Shown here: in pieces, positions 1 through 9,002 of the stretch
Layout of the letters: every line of letters starts with the position of its first letter
How positions within the stretch are numbered: the stretch's first letter is position 1
From: WJMB01 sp964581465
GTDB taxonomy: Bacteria; RBG-13-66-14
Assembly (NCBI GenBank): GCA_964581465.1
Contig: CAZOOP010000025.1
Coordinates: forward strand, 1-53,564
Length of the DNA stretch: 53,564 bases
Reading direction: 5' to 3'
Notes under the pieces: model-generated
Told to the model about the DNA's origin: nothing
Seen by the model: only the letters and a program-made list of their open reading frames with translations
The model's database searches: none
Made by a program: the position numbers and the translations under genes

Positions 1-104
1 GCTTTAAACGCAACTTCAGGCTCTTTATCAGAGAAGTATCAGAGAAAGGTCGTTCCGATTCAACCAAAGAAACGATCCCGGCATGATAGACTACCTAAAA
101 AGCA
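1..104 (+). pseudogene. 3' end of an IS1595/ISXO2-like transposase remnant
   Basis: The first bases encode a stretch like G-F-K-R-N-F-R-L-F-I-R-E, matching the C-terminal part of the better-preserved transposase remnants at 8305-8832 and near 33300. The reading frame breaks within about 60 bases. The element continues off the left edge, so its start cannot be seen. It is a fossil with no coding capacity. Confidence 0.6.
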
Positions 105-267
105 TCCTGATTGGCCCATGATCGTGTGTGATCCCCTAGGCTTTTTAGGATGAAACTCTTCTTAGCCGCCACTTTTTAACTGCCCGTTTTGTGGCAGGCA
201 TCATAAGAGTATCGCCTCTATTATCAACAGGATACAATCACGATCAGGTCCGGTCAGGGTATGCGAT
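105..267 (+). repeat. Degenerate repeat family C, copy 1 (right part)
   Basis: This stretch aligns with three other places in the window (25050-25383, 41459-41712, 43534-43848). The shared right end reads ACAATCACGATCAGG then TCCGGTCAGGGTATGCGAT. The left part of this copy is unclear next to the transposase remnant. The family is AT-richer than the genes and has no open frame. Confidence 0.6.
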
Positions 268-378
268 GACTTTCACGATAATCAACCACCGACGCTTCCT
301 CCACTGTTAGCCATTTCGATCCATTATCACCAGCTAGGTTTGTTCCGTGACTGAGTTATTAATCGCCGAGGTGCCGGT

Positions 379-558
379 GTGAGCCTTTGGTCCGCCGCCG
401 TCGTCATCGGGTTCCTGGGGTGGATCGCCTGCGGTTTCGGCTTCATCCGCCGGGCGCTGACCCCGGAGCTGAGCTTCATCGGTCCCAAGGCCGCCTTCTG
501 GGGCGGCTGGCTGCTGTTCTTCTGGCTGCTCTGGATCGTCGGCCTGACCCAGGCTTAG
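379..558 (+). CDS. Small two-helix membrane protein, unknown function
   Basis: This 59-residue ORF starts at GTG with GAGGTG at 368-373 as ribosome binding site. It reads MSLWSAAVVIGFLGW and contains two hydrophobic segments (about residues 4-22 and 37-56) separated by a short charged loop with paired Arg. It is followed after about 40 bases by a clear intrinsic terminator, which supports a real transcription unit. I do not recognise a family. Codon use is GC-rich like the neighbouring genes and unlike the repeat debris just upstream. Confidence 0.6.
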   Translation: MSLWSAAVVIGFLGWIACGFGFIRRALTPELSFIGPKAAFWGGWLLFFWLLWIVGLTQA

Positions 559-596
559 GGGTCGCTGGCCGGTGTGTGAAAGCTATCTACTAACCG

Positions 597-620
597 AGCC
601 GACACCGTCGGCTTTTTTTC
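597..620 (+). terminator. Intrinsic terminator
   Basis: Perfect 7-bp stem AGCCGAC / GTCGGCT with an ACC loop, followed by a run of seven T. It ends the small membrane protein gene upstream. Confidence 0.85.
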
Positions 621-700
621 ATGCAATCGGTCATGGTCCGCCGTGACAAGTTCGCTTCGACGACGTATCCTAAGTGGTGACTTGAGGTTCATTATCTGAA

Positions 701-3700
701 GTGCTGCTTTTGTGCAAGCGGATTCATTCCCGGGGAGCGGTTCGAGTCGTCTTGAAAACCGTCCTGCCCAGTCTGGAGAGCCTGCGCCGCCGCCTGATCC
801 TTGTCAGGGCGGCGCGCCGGCTGCTGCTGGTATTGTTCTGCCTGGGCGCGCCGCTGTCGCCGGCCCTGGCCCTGGCGGCGCTGGGTGGTCCCTGGTGGGC
901 GGCCTGGGCTCTCTGGCTGGGCGGGGCGGCGCTACTCGGGCTGATCCTGCTGCGCGGTCTGGGACGTGCGCCGGACCTCCACGCGGCCGCCCTGCGGGCC
1001 GCACGCCATCATCCCGAGCTGGGCGACGAGCTGGAGTCGGCCCTGGAGCTCGCCGGGAGCGGCGACCCCTACGGCCGGCTGCAGGTCGAGCGGGCGCGGC
1101 GTCTGGCGGCGGGCTGCGGCCTGCCCGACTCGGTTCCCCTGGCCGGGGAGCTGCGGCGACCGGCGGGCGCCGCGACTGGCCTGGTCGTCCTCTACCTGCT
1201 GTCGGCTCTGGTGGCGCCCCAGCTCTATCACGACGGCTGGCGTGGTCTGCGCGGGCTGAGCGTCGAACCGCGCGCCCCGGCGCTCCTCGCGGTGACCCCG
1301 GGCGACGCCCGGCTGCGCCCCGGCGAGACGGTGATGATCGAGGCCGGCTTCGATCGCTCGCCGCTGGAGCCCCGGCTGGAGCTGCGCCGCGCCGCCGGTG
1401 AGCCCTGGCGCGCCCTGTCGTTGACCCCGCAGACCCCGACGCGCCACGCTCGCGAGCTCGAACCCCTGGACGTCCTGGAGACCCCACGCTTGGAGTACCG
1501 GGTGGTCCACGCCGACGGCGTCGGCGAGGTTTTTCGGCTGGAGCTGATCCCAGCGCCCCGGTTGAGCGCTCTGGCGGTGCGGGTCGTTCCGCCGGCCTAC
1601 ACTTCTCTGGCGCCCCGGGAGCTCCCCGAGGGTTCCGGCACGGTAACGGCGCCCCGGGGCGCTCGCGTCGAGTTCGAGGCCCGGGTGGAACCCGCGCTGG
1701 AATCCGCCGCGCTGCGTCTTTCCACCGGCGGGGAGCGATCGCTGAGCCCCCGCTCGATGGCCGACGGCGCCGACGTTTCCGGGGCCTTCACCCTGTCCGG
1801 CGACGGCCGCTGGAGCCTGGGCTTTCTCTCGCGGGACGGCCTGGAGGGCGCCTCGCCGGATTACCGGCTGGTCGCCCTGCTCGACGAGCCGCCGACCATC
1901 GAGCTGCTCGAGCCCCGGGGCGCTTACGAGCTCGACGCGACAATGAGCGTCCCCCTGGTCTGTAGAGTCGCCGATGACTACGGCGTGGCCGGTCTGGAGC
2001 TGCTTTACACTCGCGACGGCGAGACCGAGGTCCGGGAGCTGGCCCGGGGGCTGAGCGTCGCCGCCCGGGTGGACTACCGCTGGGACCTGGCCGGGATCGA
2101 GCTGTTGCCCGGCGACGAGCTGGCCTGTCGCCTACGGGTCTTGGACAACAACGCCGTCGACGGTCCCGGCGTCGCCCTCTCACCGGTCTTCACCGTGCGC
2201 TTCCCCGGCGTGGAGGAGTTCCTGGACGAGGGTATTCTGGCCGGCGATGACGAGGCGCTGGCTGAGCTGGACGAGCGTGGGGAGCTGCAGAGTCGGGAGC
2301 TGGAGGAGCTGGCCCGGCGGCACCGCGGCGACGAGGAGGTCTCCTGGGAGGAGCGCCGGGCCCTCGAAGAGCTAACCGCCGAGCAGGAGCGTATCGTCGC
2401 CAGCGCCGAGGAGACCCTGCGCGATCTCGAGGGGCGCATCGAGGCCCTGGATCGGGAGAACCTGTTGACGCCGGAGAGTCTGACCAAGCTAAACGAGGTC
2501 CAGCGGCTGCTTCATGAGTCTCTGGACGACGAGCTGCGCCGCGGTCTCGAGGAGCTGCAACGGGCTGTCGACGAGCGGTTGGAGCGGGGGCGGTTGGATG
2601 AACTGGCCCGGGAGTTCACCCAGAGCCGGGAGGAATTCGAGGAGGGGTTGGAGCGGATGGAGGAGCTGCTGTGGCGGGCCCGGGCCGAGCAGCGGCTGGC
2701 CGAGCTGGCCGCCGAGGCCCTGGAGACCGCCCGCCGCGCCACCGAGAACGCAGCCGAACCGACGCGGGCAGCCGGAGAGGAGCTGGCCGAGAGCAGCCGG
2801 GAACTGGCCGCCGAAGCCGCCGAGACCGCTGAGCTGCTGTCGGAGGTGCCCGACGACGAGGTTTTCTATCAAGCCGGGGAGCGGGTCGCCCGGGCCGGTG
2901 AGGAGTTGGGAGCGAGCGAGGCCGCGCGGAGTCTGGAGCAATCCGCCGCCGACGCCCGCTCCGCCGAGGCCGGAGCCGCCGAGCTGGCCGACTTCTCCGA
3001 GGAGATGGCCTCGGCCCTGGCCGAGTTGCGCTCCGGTCAGCATGAGCAGCTTCAGCGGGTGCTGGCCGCCCAGGTCAACGCCCTGCTGCTGCTGGCCGAG
3101 GACTTCGGCGCCACCCGGCGGGCCGCCGAGGTCGGCGCGGTCGACAACACCGAGCTGGGCCGTCGTCTGTCCGCCACCGCCGACGGTCTGCGCCGCGTGC
3201 GTCTGGGTGTCGAAGAGGCCTACCGCCGCACCGCCGCTTTCGATACCGGCATCGCCGACGGCCTGAAACGTCTGGCCGACGAGCTGGACGTGGGGGCCGC
3301 CGGGAGCGCCGCCGGAGACAAGGCTCCGGTTCTCCGCCTCGGCGAGCAACTGGCCTCGCTGAACAACCTGACTCTGCGGCTGCTGGAGCTCCAGCGCCAG
3401 GCCGCCCAGAGTCAGAGCGGCACCGGCCTCTCCGAGATGATGGCCCGCCTGGGCGAGCTGGCCGCTCAGCAGCAGGGCCTCAACCAGGATACGGCGGCGG
3501 CTTCGGGCGGCGGGACTCCCATGCCCGACGGCGACGCCTGGGGCGGACCGCCGAGCCTGCGATCCCTGGCCGCCCGACAGGCCGCTATCCGCCAGGCCCT
3601 GGAGGAGCTGGGCGCCGGAGCCGGCGAGGTCGAGGGTCTGCTGGGCGACCTGGGCGAGCTGGCCGGGCAGGCCGGTGAGATCGAGGGCCTGCTCAGCACG

Positions 3701-3973
3701 GGCGTCCTGGGACCAGAAACGCGGCGCGAGCAGGAGACCCTGCTACGCCGCCTGCTCGACGCCCAGCGCTCGCTCAACAACGAGGAGCTCTCCCGGCGTC
3801 GTGAGGCCCGGGCCGCCGGCGACCACCACAGCGAGCCGCCGCCGCCGCTCTCCATCGAGCCCGGTGCCGCCGAGGGAACGCTGCGGCCCGCCGAGGAGCG
3901 CCTGGAAATCGAGTTGTTCTGGCCCGAGTACCGCCGGGCCATCCTCGAGTACCTCAAGCGCCTGGCCGAGTAA
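701..3973 (+). CDS. DUF4175-like large membrane/coiled-coil protein
   Basis: Protein of up to 1090 residues. The N-terminus carries two close hydrophobic segments (about 36-90) and a third near 152-172, then a beta-rich probably periplasmic region to about 500, then a long Glu/Leu/Arg/Ala-rich coiled coil (about 505-800) and an acidic, Gln-rich C-terminal third. This layout and length fit the DUF4175 family of envelope proteins, which is often encoded near MoxR ATPase, DUF58 and BatA-like vWA proteins; only a vWA-like protein (26234-28210) is found here, 22 kb away. The start is uncertain: GTG at 701 has no clear ribosome site, and TTG at 752 follows GGGGAG. The stop abuts the convergent gene at 3974. 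Biochemical function is unknown. Confidence 0.75.
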   Translation: MLLLCKRIHSRGAVRVVLKTVLPSLESLRRRLILVRAARRLLLVLFCLGAPLSPALALAALGGPWWAAWALWLGGAALLGLILLRGLGRAPDLHAAALRAARHHPELGDELESALELAGSGDPYGRLQVERARRLAAGCGLPDSVPLAGELRRPAGAATGLVVLYLLSALVAPQLYHDGWRGLRGLSVEPRAPALLAVTPGDARLRPGETVMIEAGFDRSPLEPRLELRRAAGEPWRALSLTPQTPTRHARELEPLDVLETPRLEYRVVHADGVGEVFRLELIPAPRLSALAVRVVPPAYTSLAPRELPEGSGTVTAPRGARVEFEARVEPALESAALRLSTGGERSLSPRSMADGADVSGAFTLSGDGRWSLGFLSRDGLEGASPDYRLVALLDEPPTIELLEPRGAYELDATMSVPLVCRVADDYGVAGLELLYTRDGETEVRELARGLSVAARVDYRWDLAGIELLPGDELACRLRVLDNNAVDGPGVALSPVFTVRFPGVEEFLDEGILAGDDEALAELDERGELQSRELEELARRHRGDEEVSWEERRALEELTAEQERIVASAEETLRDLEGRIEALDRENLLTPESLTKLNEVQRLLHESLDDELRRGLEELQRAVDERLERGRLDELAREFTQSREEFEEGLERMEELLWRARAEQRLAELAAEALETARRATENAAEPTRAAGEELAESSRELAAEAAETAELLSEVPDDEVFYQAGERVARAGEELGASEAARSLEQSAADARSAEAGAAELADFSEEMASALAELRSGQHEQLQRVLAAQVNALLLLAEDFGATRRAAEVGAVDNTELGRRLSATADGLRRVRLGVEEAYRRTAAFDTGIADGLKRLADELDVGAAGSAAGDKAPVLRLGEQLASLNNLTLRLLELQRQAAQSQSGTGLSEMMARLGELAAQQQGLNQDTAAASGGGTPMPDGDAWGGPPSLRSLAARQAAIRQALEELGAGAGEVEGLLGDLGELAGQAGEIEGLLSTGVLGPETRREQETLLRRLLDAQRSLNNEELSRRREARAAGDHHSEPPPPLSIEPGAAEGTLRPAEERLEIELFWPEYRRAILEYLKRLAE

Positions 3974-4402
3974 CTACTCCTCGCCGGCGAAGGCCGCGAG
4001 GATCGCCGAAATCGTCCAGCGCAGGTCCTCTTCGTCGGCCTCCTCGTCAACTATCCGGACGATCAGGATCGTGGTGCCGTTGACGGCCCAGCGCGTGAGC
4101 GGGGCCGCACCCAGGGCTTCGCCCATCTCCACGGCGGTGCGGTAGTCGTCGTAGAGCAGACAGGCCAGCTCCAGCCCCGTTGCGGGCGCCGACCAGTAGA
4201 GAGTGCTCCGGGCGCCGTAGAGCTCCCGCTCGGCGGCGTCCAGCTCGACCAGCTCCCAGTCCTCGCTCGCCGCCGCCGTCTCCAAGCGGTAACGGGCTAA
4301 CTCCAGGCCCGTGCGGGGCGGCGGCGTTTCCTCCCCCCTGATCGGGTCGCCGGGTACCGTCAGCAACACTCCCGCCAGGATGACTGCGAGCATTCTGGTC
4401 AT
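3974..4402 (-). CDS. Small exported protein, unknown function
   Basis: A 142-residue protein starting MTRMLAVILAGVLL, with a short signal peptide probably ending around residue 22. The mature part is acidic, with alternating helix and strand, and contains no recognised motif. The start is supported by AGGAGG a few bases upstream. Its stop codon directly abuts the stop of the convergent DUF4175-like gene. It probably acts in the periplasm or is surface-exposed. An export role is inferred only from the signal peptide. Confidence 0.6.
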   Translation of the reverse strand: MTRMLAVILAGVLLTVPGDPIRGEETPPPRTGLELARYRLETAAASEDWELVELDAAERELYGARSTLYWSAPATGLELACLLYDDYRTAVEMGEALGAAPLTRWAVNGTTILIVRIVDEEADEEDLRWTISAILAAFAGEE

Positions 4403-4528
4403 TTCGCCTCCTCCTTCGGGTTCCTTTGGTTGACGGTTAGATACCGGTTGCGGTGAGCCGCCGTTGTTACGGCGGCTTATCGGTATCCCCGGGCAACCAT
4501 TGACGCAGGCGCCCCGATCCGCCCAAGC

Positions 4529-5188
4529 TCAATGGGCGAAGCGCTCGGCCAAGCCAAGTGCGTTGGCCTCCAGGGCGGCCTTGAGCCGGCGGCAGCTCGG
4601 GCAGGTTCCGCACATCCGTCCGGCCTCGTCGGGAGCCCGGTAGCAGGAGTAGACCTCTTCGAGGGGGTGGCCCTGGGCGACGAGGCGGGCGATGATCTCC
4701 CGCTTGCCGTAGTCGACCGTCGGCGCGGCGGCCTGGACACGACCGGCGGTGGCCAGGAAGATGAAGTGGTTGGCGGCCTCAAGGAAGGCCGAGGTGTTGT
4801 CGGCGAACTCGCGGGCCTCCTCGGCGTTGAGCCCCAGGCCCACGGCGGGAAGCTTGAGCGATTCGGCGAAGGCCGCGCCGATGGAGTAGAGCAGGGCGTT
4901 GCGCGCCGGCACCCAGAGCTGTTCGATCCCGCCCTCGTCGTCCAGGGGGGCGTTGATCAAACCACTGGTGAACTCGAGCTGGTGGTAGATGTCGATCCGG
5001 GTGCGGTAGAGCCGTACACCCAGATAGGCCGACTGCCGTTGGGCGGCGATCAGCTCGCCCGGGGCGGCCTTCTGGCCGTAGTCGACCCAGAGGGCGGCAG
5101 CCAGGTCGCCGCGACTGTGCAGGTCCGCGGCGGCGCCGAAGGAGTCCAGGCCGCCGGAGAGCATCAGGAGGGTCTTGGGTTGCTTCAT
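4529..5188 (-). CDS. queC: 7-cyano-7-deazaguanine synthase QueC
   Basis: QueC converts 7-carboxy-7-deazaguanine to preQ0 with ATP and ammonia, in the queuosine tRNA-modification pathway. The N-terminus has the PP-loop SGGLDS (residues 11-16), and the C-terminus has the zinc-binding Cys cluster (C-Y-R-A-P...M-C-G-T-C-P-S-C). The 219-residue length is normal. I chose the ATG at 5188 because the PP-loop then sits at the usual distance and a GGGAG site precedes it; an upstream in-frame ATG at 5245 would add 19 unusual residues. queD lies 250 bases upstream on the same strand. queE and queF are not in the window. Confidence 0.93.
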   Translation of the reverse strand: MKQPKTLLMLSGGLDSFGAAADLHSRGDLAAALWVDYGQKAAPGELIAAQRQSAYLGVRLYRTRIDIYHQLEFTSGLINAPLDDEGGIEQLWVPARNALLYSIGAAFAESLKLPAVGLGLNAEEAREFADNTSAFLEAANHFIFLATAGRVQAAAPTVDYGKREIIARLVAQGHPLEEVYSCYRAPDEAGRMCGTCPSCRRLKAALEANALGLAERFAH

Positions 5189-5437
5189 GTCCGCTATCTC
5201 CCGGGCAACTGGCTGCGTGGTCGGAGCGAATCGGTCTGGATTCAAGTATCGGCGACGGGCTGCGCAAATGTGTCAACGTGTTCTTATCGAGGTGGTTTGA
5301 TGTGGATGAATCAAGAGCGCACGGTTATGATGTTGTCTGTCTCGAAGCGGCCGTCACCGACAAGGCATCTCTTCCGGCGGCTTGGGAATGCTCAATCCGC
5401 CGCTTGACGGCGATAACGAACTTCGTTCCGGGCGGCT

Positions 5438-5818
5438 TTAAGCCTCGGGGCGCCAGGCGGCGCGGGAGCGCGGCGATTCGTGGACCCGCACCTCGAAGAC
5501 GCGCACCGGTGGGTCCTCGTCGGCCAAGGCGGCGGACAGCTCCCCGGCCAGCACCCGGGCCAGGTTCTCGCTGGTCGGGTTGAGCTCGTCGAAGGGCGAG
5601 ACCTCGTTGAGCAGGTTGTGGTCGTAGCGCTCGAGCAGGCCGCGCAGCCTGGTCTTGAGCACGGTGAAGTCCAGGGCCAGGCCGCGCTCATCGAGTTCGT
5701 CGGCGGCGACGGTGACCTCGACGAGCCAGTTGTGGCCGTGGAGCTTCTCGCAGGCTCCGCCGTAGTTGCGCAGGGCGTGGGCGGCGGCGAAGTCGGCTTC
5801 GACGGTCAGCAGATACAC
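5438..5818 (-). CDS. queD: 6-carboxy-5,6,7,8-tetrahydropterin synthase QueD
   Basis: QueD makes 6-carboxytetrahydropterin from 7,8-dihydroneopterin triphosphate, the step before QueE in queuosine synthesis. The 126-residue protein has the zinc-binding histidines H14 (F-A-A-A-H) and H27/H29 (L-H-G-H-N-W), the catalytic Cys23 just before them, and the later Y-D-H motif. Translation starts at a GTG that directly follows the TAA stop of the upstream RNR-like gene (TAAGTG), so the two are translationally coupled. queC follows on the same strand. Confidence 0.92.
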   Translation of the reverse strand: MYLLTVEADFAAAHALRNYGGACEKLHGHNWLVEVTVAADELDERGLALDFTVLKTRLRGLLERYDHNLLNEVSPFDELNPTSENLARVLAGELSAALADEDPPVRVFEVRVHESPRSRAAWRPEA

Positions 5819-7561
5819 TTATCCACGCTCCCGGGTCGGGGGTTCGATGATCAACCGGCCGGCCCCGGCGGCGCGGGCCGCCTCGACGATCCGGCGGCGG
5901 TCGGTTGAATCGGCGACGCGGCGCAGCTCGACGTCGATCTCCTCGGGGTAGGCCGGGGCCCAGGGTCCGCTGAACTCGCCGGAGGCCCCCGCTAGCTGGA
6001 AGGGCGGGGCGTTGTCGACGGGCTCCAAATGCAGCACGGCGCGGTCAAGCAGGGCGAAGAAGGCGTCGCGCCGTGGTTCGGCGACGGCGCGCAGGCGGAG
6101 CTCGACGTTGCGCTCCCGGGCCAGACGCTCGGCCCCGCCGACGATCTTGGCGGCGATGGTCCGCTGGAGCTCGGCGGCCGCGGGGTCCCGTTGGGGCCAG
6201 CTTTCCGTGAGACGATAGACGGCCGTCTCCAGTCCGTGTAGCTCGACCTCGAGGTTGCCGGCGTAGTCGTTGACGAGCCGGCGGCCCAGACGCTCGACCA
6301 GGTCTCGCAGCAGGCCGCCGGAGTGGCGGTTGGCCAGGCGGCGCAGGAACTTGCGCTTGACCCGGGCGGCCTTGACGGCGTGCTTGACGGCCTCGACGGC
6401 CAACTGGGGAGCCTTGAACTCGCCGGAGACGGCGACGCGCTGGAGGTTGACCGAGACCCGGGAGCCGACGAGGTCGGGGAGCTCGACGCGCCGCCGGAGC
6501 TCGATCCAGAGGGGCAGGGCGGCCAGGTCGGCAGAGAGGCGCAGCGGGTCTTCACCGGCGGGGATGAAGAGCGCCCGGGGCAGGCCGTCGCGGAAGACCA
6601 GACCGCGGCTCTCATCGACCAGGCTGTCGACGGCGTCGCGCAAGGCCTCGGCTTCGACGGCGTCGCCGGTCCGCAGCAGGCTGAAGCGGTTCAGACTCCA
6701 GGGACGGAGGACCTGTAGCTCGCCGCTGTAGTGGGCGTGGGTGATCACCCGGGGATAGCGGTTGGTCATCACGTAGTAGCCCATCAGCGCCTGACCTGTC
6801 CGCTCCTCGGCGCCGCGAGGTCCGGACCTTCCGCCAGTGCCGCGCACCAGCAGGGCGCTGAGCAGTTGAATAGGCAGGGCCGCCAGCTCCATCAGCTCGC
6901 GATCCCCGGCGTCGAGCTCGATGAGCTTGACCGCCTGCAGGTAGAGCAATAGCTCCACGGGGGCCGGAACCAGCTCGGCCTCGATGAGGGCTTCGGCGAT
7001 CTCGTTGACGACGTGCTCGGCGATGGAGGGGGCTAGCCCCGTCGAGTTGGTCAGGGTCTTGAGGTGGCCGGCCCGGTTCCACTCGATGAGCTCGCCGGAG
7101 GGATCGCGCAGCAGCAGGTCGGCGCCGTTGCGGTTGTCGCCGGGACCGACCTCGGGGATCTCCAACTGCAGGAGCGCGCCCTTGCCGTCGGCCGGTCCCG
7201 TGGTCACGGTGATCTGGCGCTCGCCGCCCTTGGCCTGGACGTTGACCCGGCGCTGGTCCTTCTCCAAACGGCGCTGGCTGCGGTAGAGGACGTAGGCCTT
7301 GGCCATCTCGATATGGCCGGTGCGCAGCAGGGTCTTGACGATGGCGTCCTCGAGCTCCTTCTCGGTGAGGATGCCCGACTTGGTTCGGTGGCGCAGGTAG
7401 ACGCTGACCGCCTCGGCCACCTCGGTGGGCCAGAGCGGGTCGGCGTGGCCCACCGCCTGGGAGGCGGCCAGGATGCCCGCGGCCACCCGCTCCTTGTCGT
7501 AGGGGACCAGGCGGCCGTCGGTCAGCTTGAGCAGCGTCAGCGGGGGGCGTGTTTCACTCAT
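5819..7561 (-). CDS. ATP-cone protein resembling a catalytically dead anaerobic ribonucleotide reductase
   Basis: 580 residues. Residues about 10-95 form a typical ATP-cone, and about 145-235 look like a second, degenerate cone. Downstream pieces resemble class III reductase (NrdD): a H-A-H-Y-S-G-E-L segment in place of the usual G-D-I-H-I-H-D, and G-S-R-V-S-V-N-L-Q-R-V-A in place of the N-L-P-R-I-A segment, followed by K-R-K-F-L. The protein contains no cysteine at all and has no glycyl-radical motif at its C-terminus, so it cannot do reductase chemistry. Its stop codon is fused to the start of queD. ATP-cones sense ATP/dATP, so a nucleotide-sensing or regulatory role is my inference. It could also be a fast-diverging family of unknown activity. 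Confidence 0.6.
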   Translation of the reverse strand: MSETRPPLTLLKLTDGRLVPYDKERVAAGILAASQAVGHADPLWPTEVAEAVSVYLRHRTKSGILTEKELEDAIVKTLLRTGHIEMAKAYVLYRSQRRLEKDQRRVNVQAKGGERQITVTTGPADGKGALLQLEIPEVGPGDNRNGADLLLRDPSGELIEWNRAGHLKTLTNSTGLAPSIAEHVVNEIAEALIEAELVPAPVELLLYLQAVKLIELDAGDRELMELAALPIQLLSALLVRGTGGRSGPRGAEERTGQALMGYYVMTNRYPRVITHAHYSGELQVLRPWSLNRFSLLRTGDAVEAEALRDAVDSLVDESRGLVFRDGLPRALFIPAGEDPLRLSADLAALPLWIELRRRVELPDLVGSRVSVNLQRVAVSGEFKAPQLAVEAVKHAVKAARVKRKFLRRLANRHSGGLLRDLVERLGRRLVNDYAGNLEVELHGLETAVYRLTESWPQRDPAAAELQRTIAAKIVGGAERLARERNVELRLRAVAEPRRDAFFALLDRAVLHLEPVDNAPPFQLAGASGEFSGPWAPAYPEEIDVELRRVADSTDRRRIVEAARAAGAGRLIIEPPTRERG

Positions 7562-7749
7562 CGGGTCTCGCGCGGTGTTCGGCGATCCACAGGCGATTGC
7601 GGCTCAGTGGTCGAGAAACTGAGGGGACCGTTTACCCTGCCGGGAGCGGATCGTGGTTGTAAGCTGTTGATAGTGAGCGATGATCAGCATTCACCTGTCA
7701 CAGGGTTGGTAGTCGATAACTAACGGTAGTATTCACGATAGATGTCATT

Positions 7750-7989
7750 ATTCTTGGGATGCTCATATAGAAGTCTCAGCACTCTTTAATCAACTGCTTG
7801 ACGATATTGGCCTCGGTGGTTACGCCTCAATCCTAAGCAGCATATTAACGATCACTTACAACATGTGGGCGTCGAATTCTTTAGGCGGCGGGCAAAGCCC
7901 TCTTCGACATAGTCTTGTATCAGCAGCATTTTCGTGGTGGGTCGGTGTTTCGAGTTGGAGTTAGCTGATCCGGGATCGCGTGTGATGCC
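7750..7989 (+). repeat. Degenerate repeat family D, copy 1
   Basis: Shares AACTGCTTGACG...TTGGCCTCG and, further on, GGGTCGG-GTTTCGA-TTGGAGT and GGGATCG-GTGATGCC with 25487-25755. Part also matches 41320-41457, and the right end matches 53332-53425 in reverse. Some blocks could be decayed coding sequence (for example Q-L-L-D-D-I-G-L-G), but no frame stays open. Confidence 0.55.
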
Positions 7990-8274
7990 TTATTCTTTAC
8001 AATTATTGGTAATACCTGCTTAGGAAACAGCTATAAAGCTGCTTCAAAATGTATGGGATTTCCACACGTACCTGAACAGGCATATATCGCTAATGGTTGT
8101 TATTTTTCACCTTATAGCTGTGCAAGCCGTTACTGTTCGAGCGTTGCCTGGGGGCTCAAAACCAGACGTGCCCTAACCTGACGCGCCCTAGGAGAACGCT
8201 GGGAACCGGAAGTCGCGACTTCTGACCTGCATCTGCATCCCGAGCTTCCCGGTTTATAAGGAGGTTAAACGCTA

Positions 8275-8925
8275 GGGATCATCACATAAGATGAACATCA
8301 GATATTGCAGTTGGGTACCTATATCGGCGTGAGCAAGTCTGTTTTCTTGCCACCAACAAAGGGGGCAATGTGGCAGGGAAGAGCGGGACGAGGGACCGGC
8401 ACGTCAAGTGTCCCATGCAACTATCACTACCGCTACGCCGACGGGCGTCATAAGCGCAAGCGTTGCGGCAAGTTGTTCAACCCTCGTCCACGGAGGCGTC
8501 GCAACGAGCAGCCAGCGGAAAACCGCAGTGAGATAGCCCGTCTGTTCCGGCTCGGCCTCCCGGCGACGCGGGTCATCCTGCCCAAGCGCTGTGACGGCAA
8601 GCATCTGGTCGGTGTGATACTGGACAATGTCGAGCTGGGCTCGATCGTCTACTCCGACGGCTGGAAGGTCGATAACAGACTCTCACTCAACGGTTTTCAC
8701 CACAAGCGCATCATCCATGAGAAGACCCTGGTCGATGGCAAGGTGCATATCAACGGCCCAGAGAGCTCCCGAGGCTATGCTAAAAGCCTACCACGGCGGT
8801 TTCAAACGCAACCTCAGGCTCTTTATCCGTGAAAGGTCGTCAGCATCAGTCATCGCGACGACGAAAACGCGCTGAACTACCTCAGGAGCATACTTCACGC
8901 TTGTTCATAATTAGGTGATAATCCC
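8275..8925 (+). mobile_element. Internally deleted IS1595/ISXO2-like insertion sequence
   Basis: Ends GGGATCATCAC and GTGATAATCCC are inverted repeats. The element is flanked by a perfect 8-bp direct repeat AAACGCTA (8267-8274 and 8926-8933), the target-duplication length known for the IS1595 family. It carries a shortened transposase frame and is nested inside an older MITE. It is a recent enough insertion for the duplication to be intact. Confidence 0.85.
8305..8832 (+). pseudogene. Truncated ISXO2-like transposase
   Basis: The open frame still reads through a basic zinc-ribbon-like N-terminus (Y-A-D-G-R-H-K-R-K-R-C-G-K) and then jumps to the C-terminal catalytic part, with V-Y-S-D-G-W-K and V-H-I-N-G-P-E-S-S-R-G-Y-A-K. 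These match the last part of ISXO2-type DDE transposases. The middle region with the first catalytic acid is missing, so it cannot be active alone. The first twenty or so residues of the frame are probably not original coding sequence. The frame also ends early; homologous sequence continues to about 8880. Confidence 0.75.
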
Positions 8926-9002
8926 AAACGCTATCTACACTACCGTTCGAAATACCGCGCTATGTTTTTAGTAATTGGTCCGGTTGATGATCCCAAATGT
9001 CT

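Larger units (their letters stand above)
8058..8994 (+). mobile_element. IS1595-type MITE interrupted by a second insertion
   Basis: The left end GGGATTTCCAC and the right end GATGATCCC are inverted, and near-matching flanks AAATGTAT (8050-8057) and AAATGTCT (8995-9002) look like an 8-bp target duplication with one change. The left 220 bases match the MITE at 47431-47779 (C-C-T-G-A-A-C-A-G-G...ATATCGCTAAT). A second element sits inside it at 8275-8925. Without the insert the element would be about 280 bp. Confidence 0.65.
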
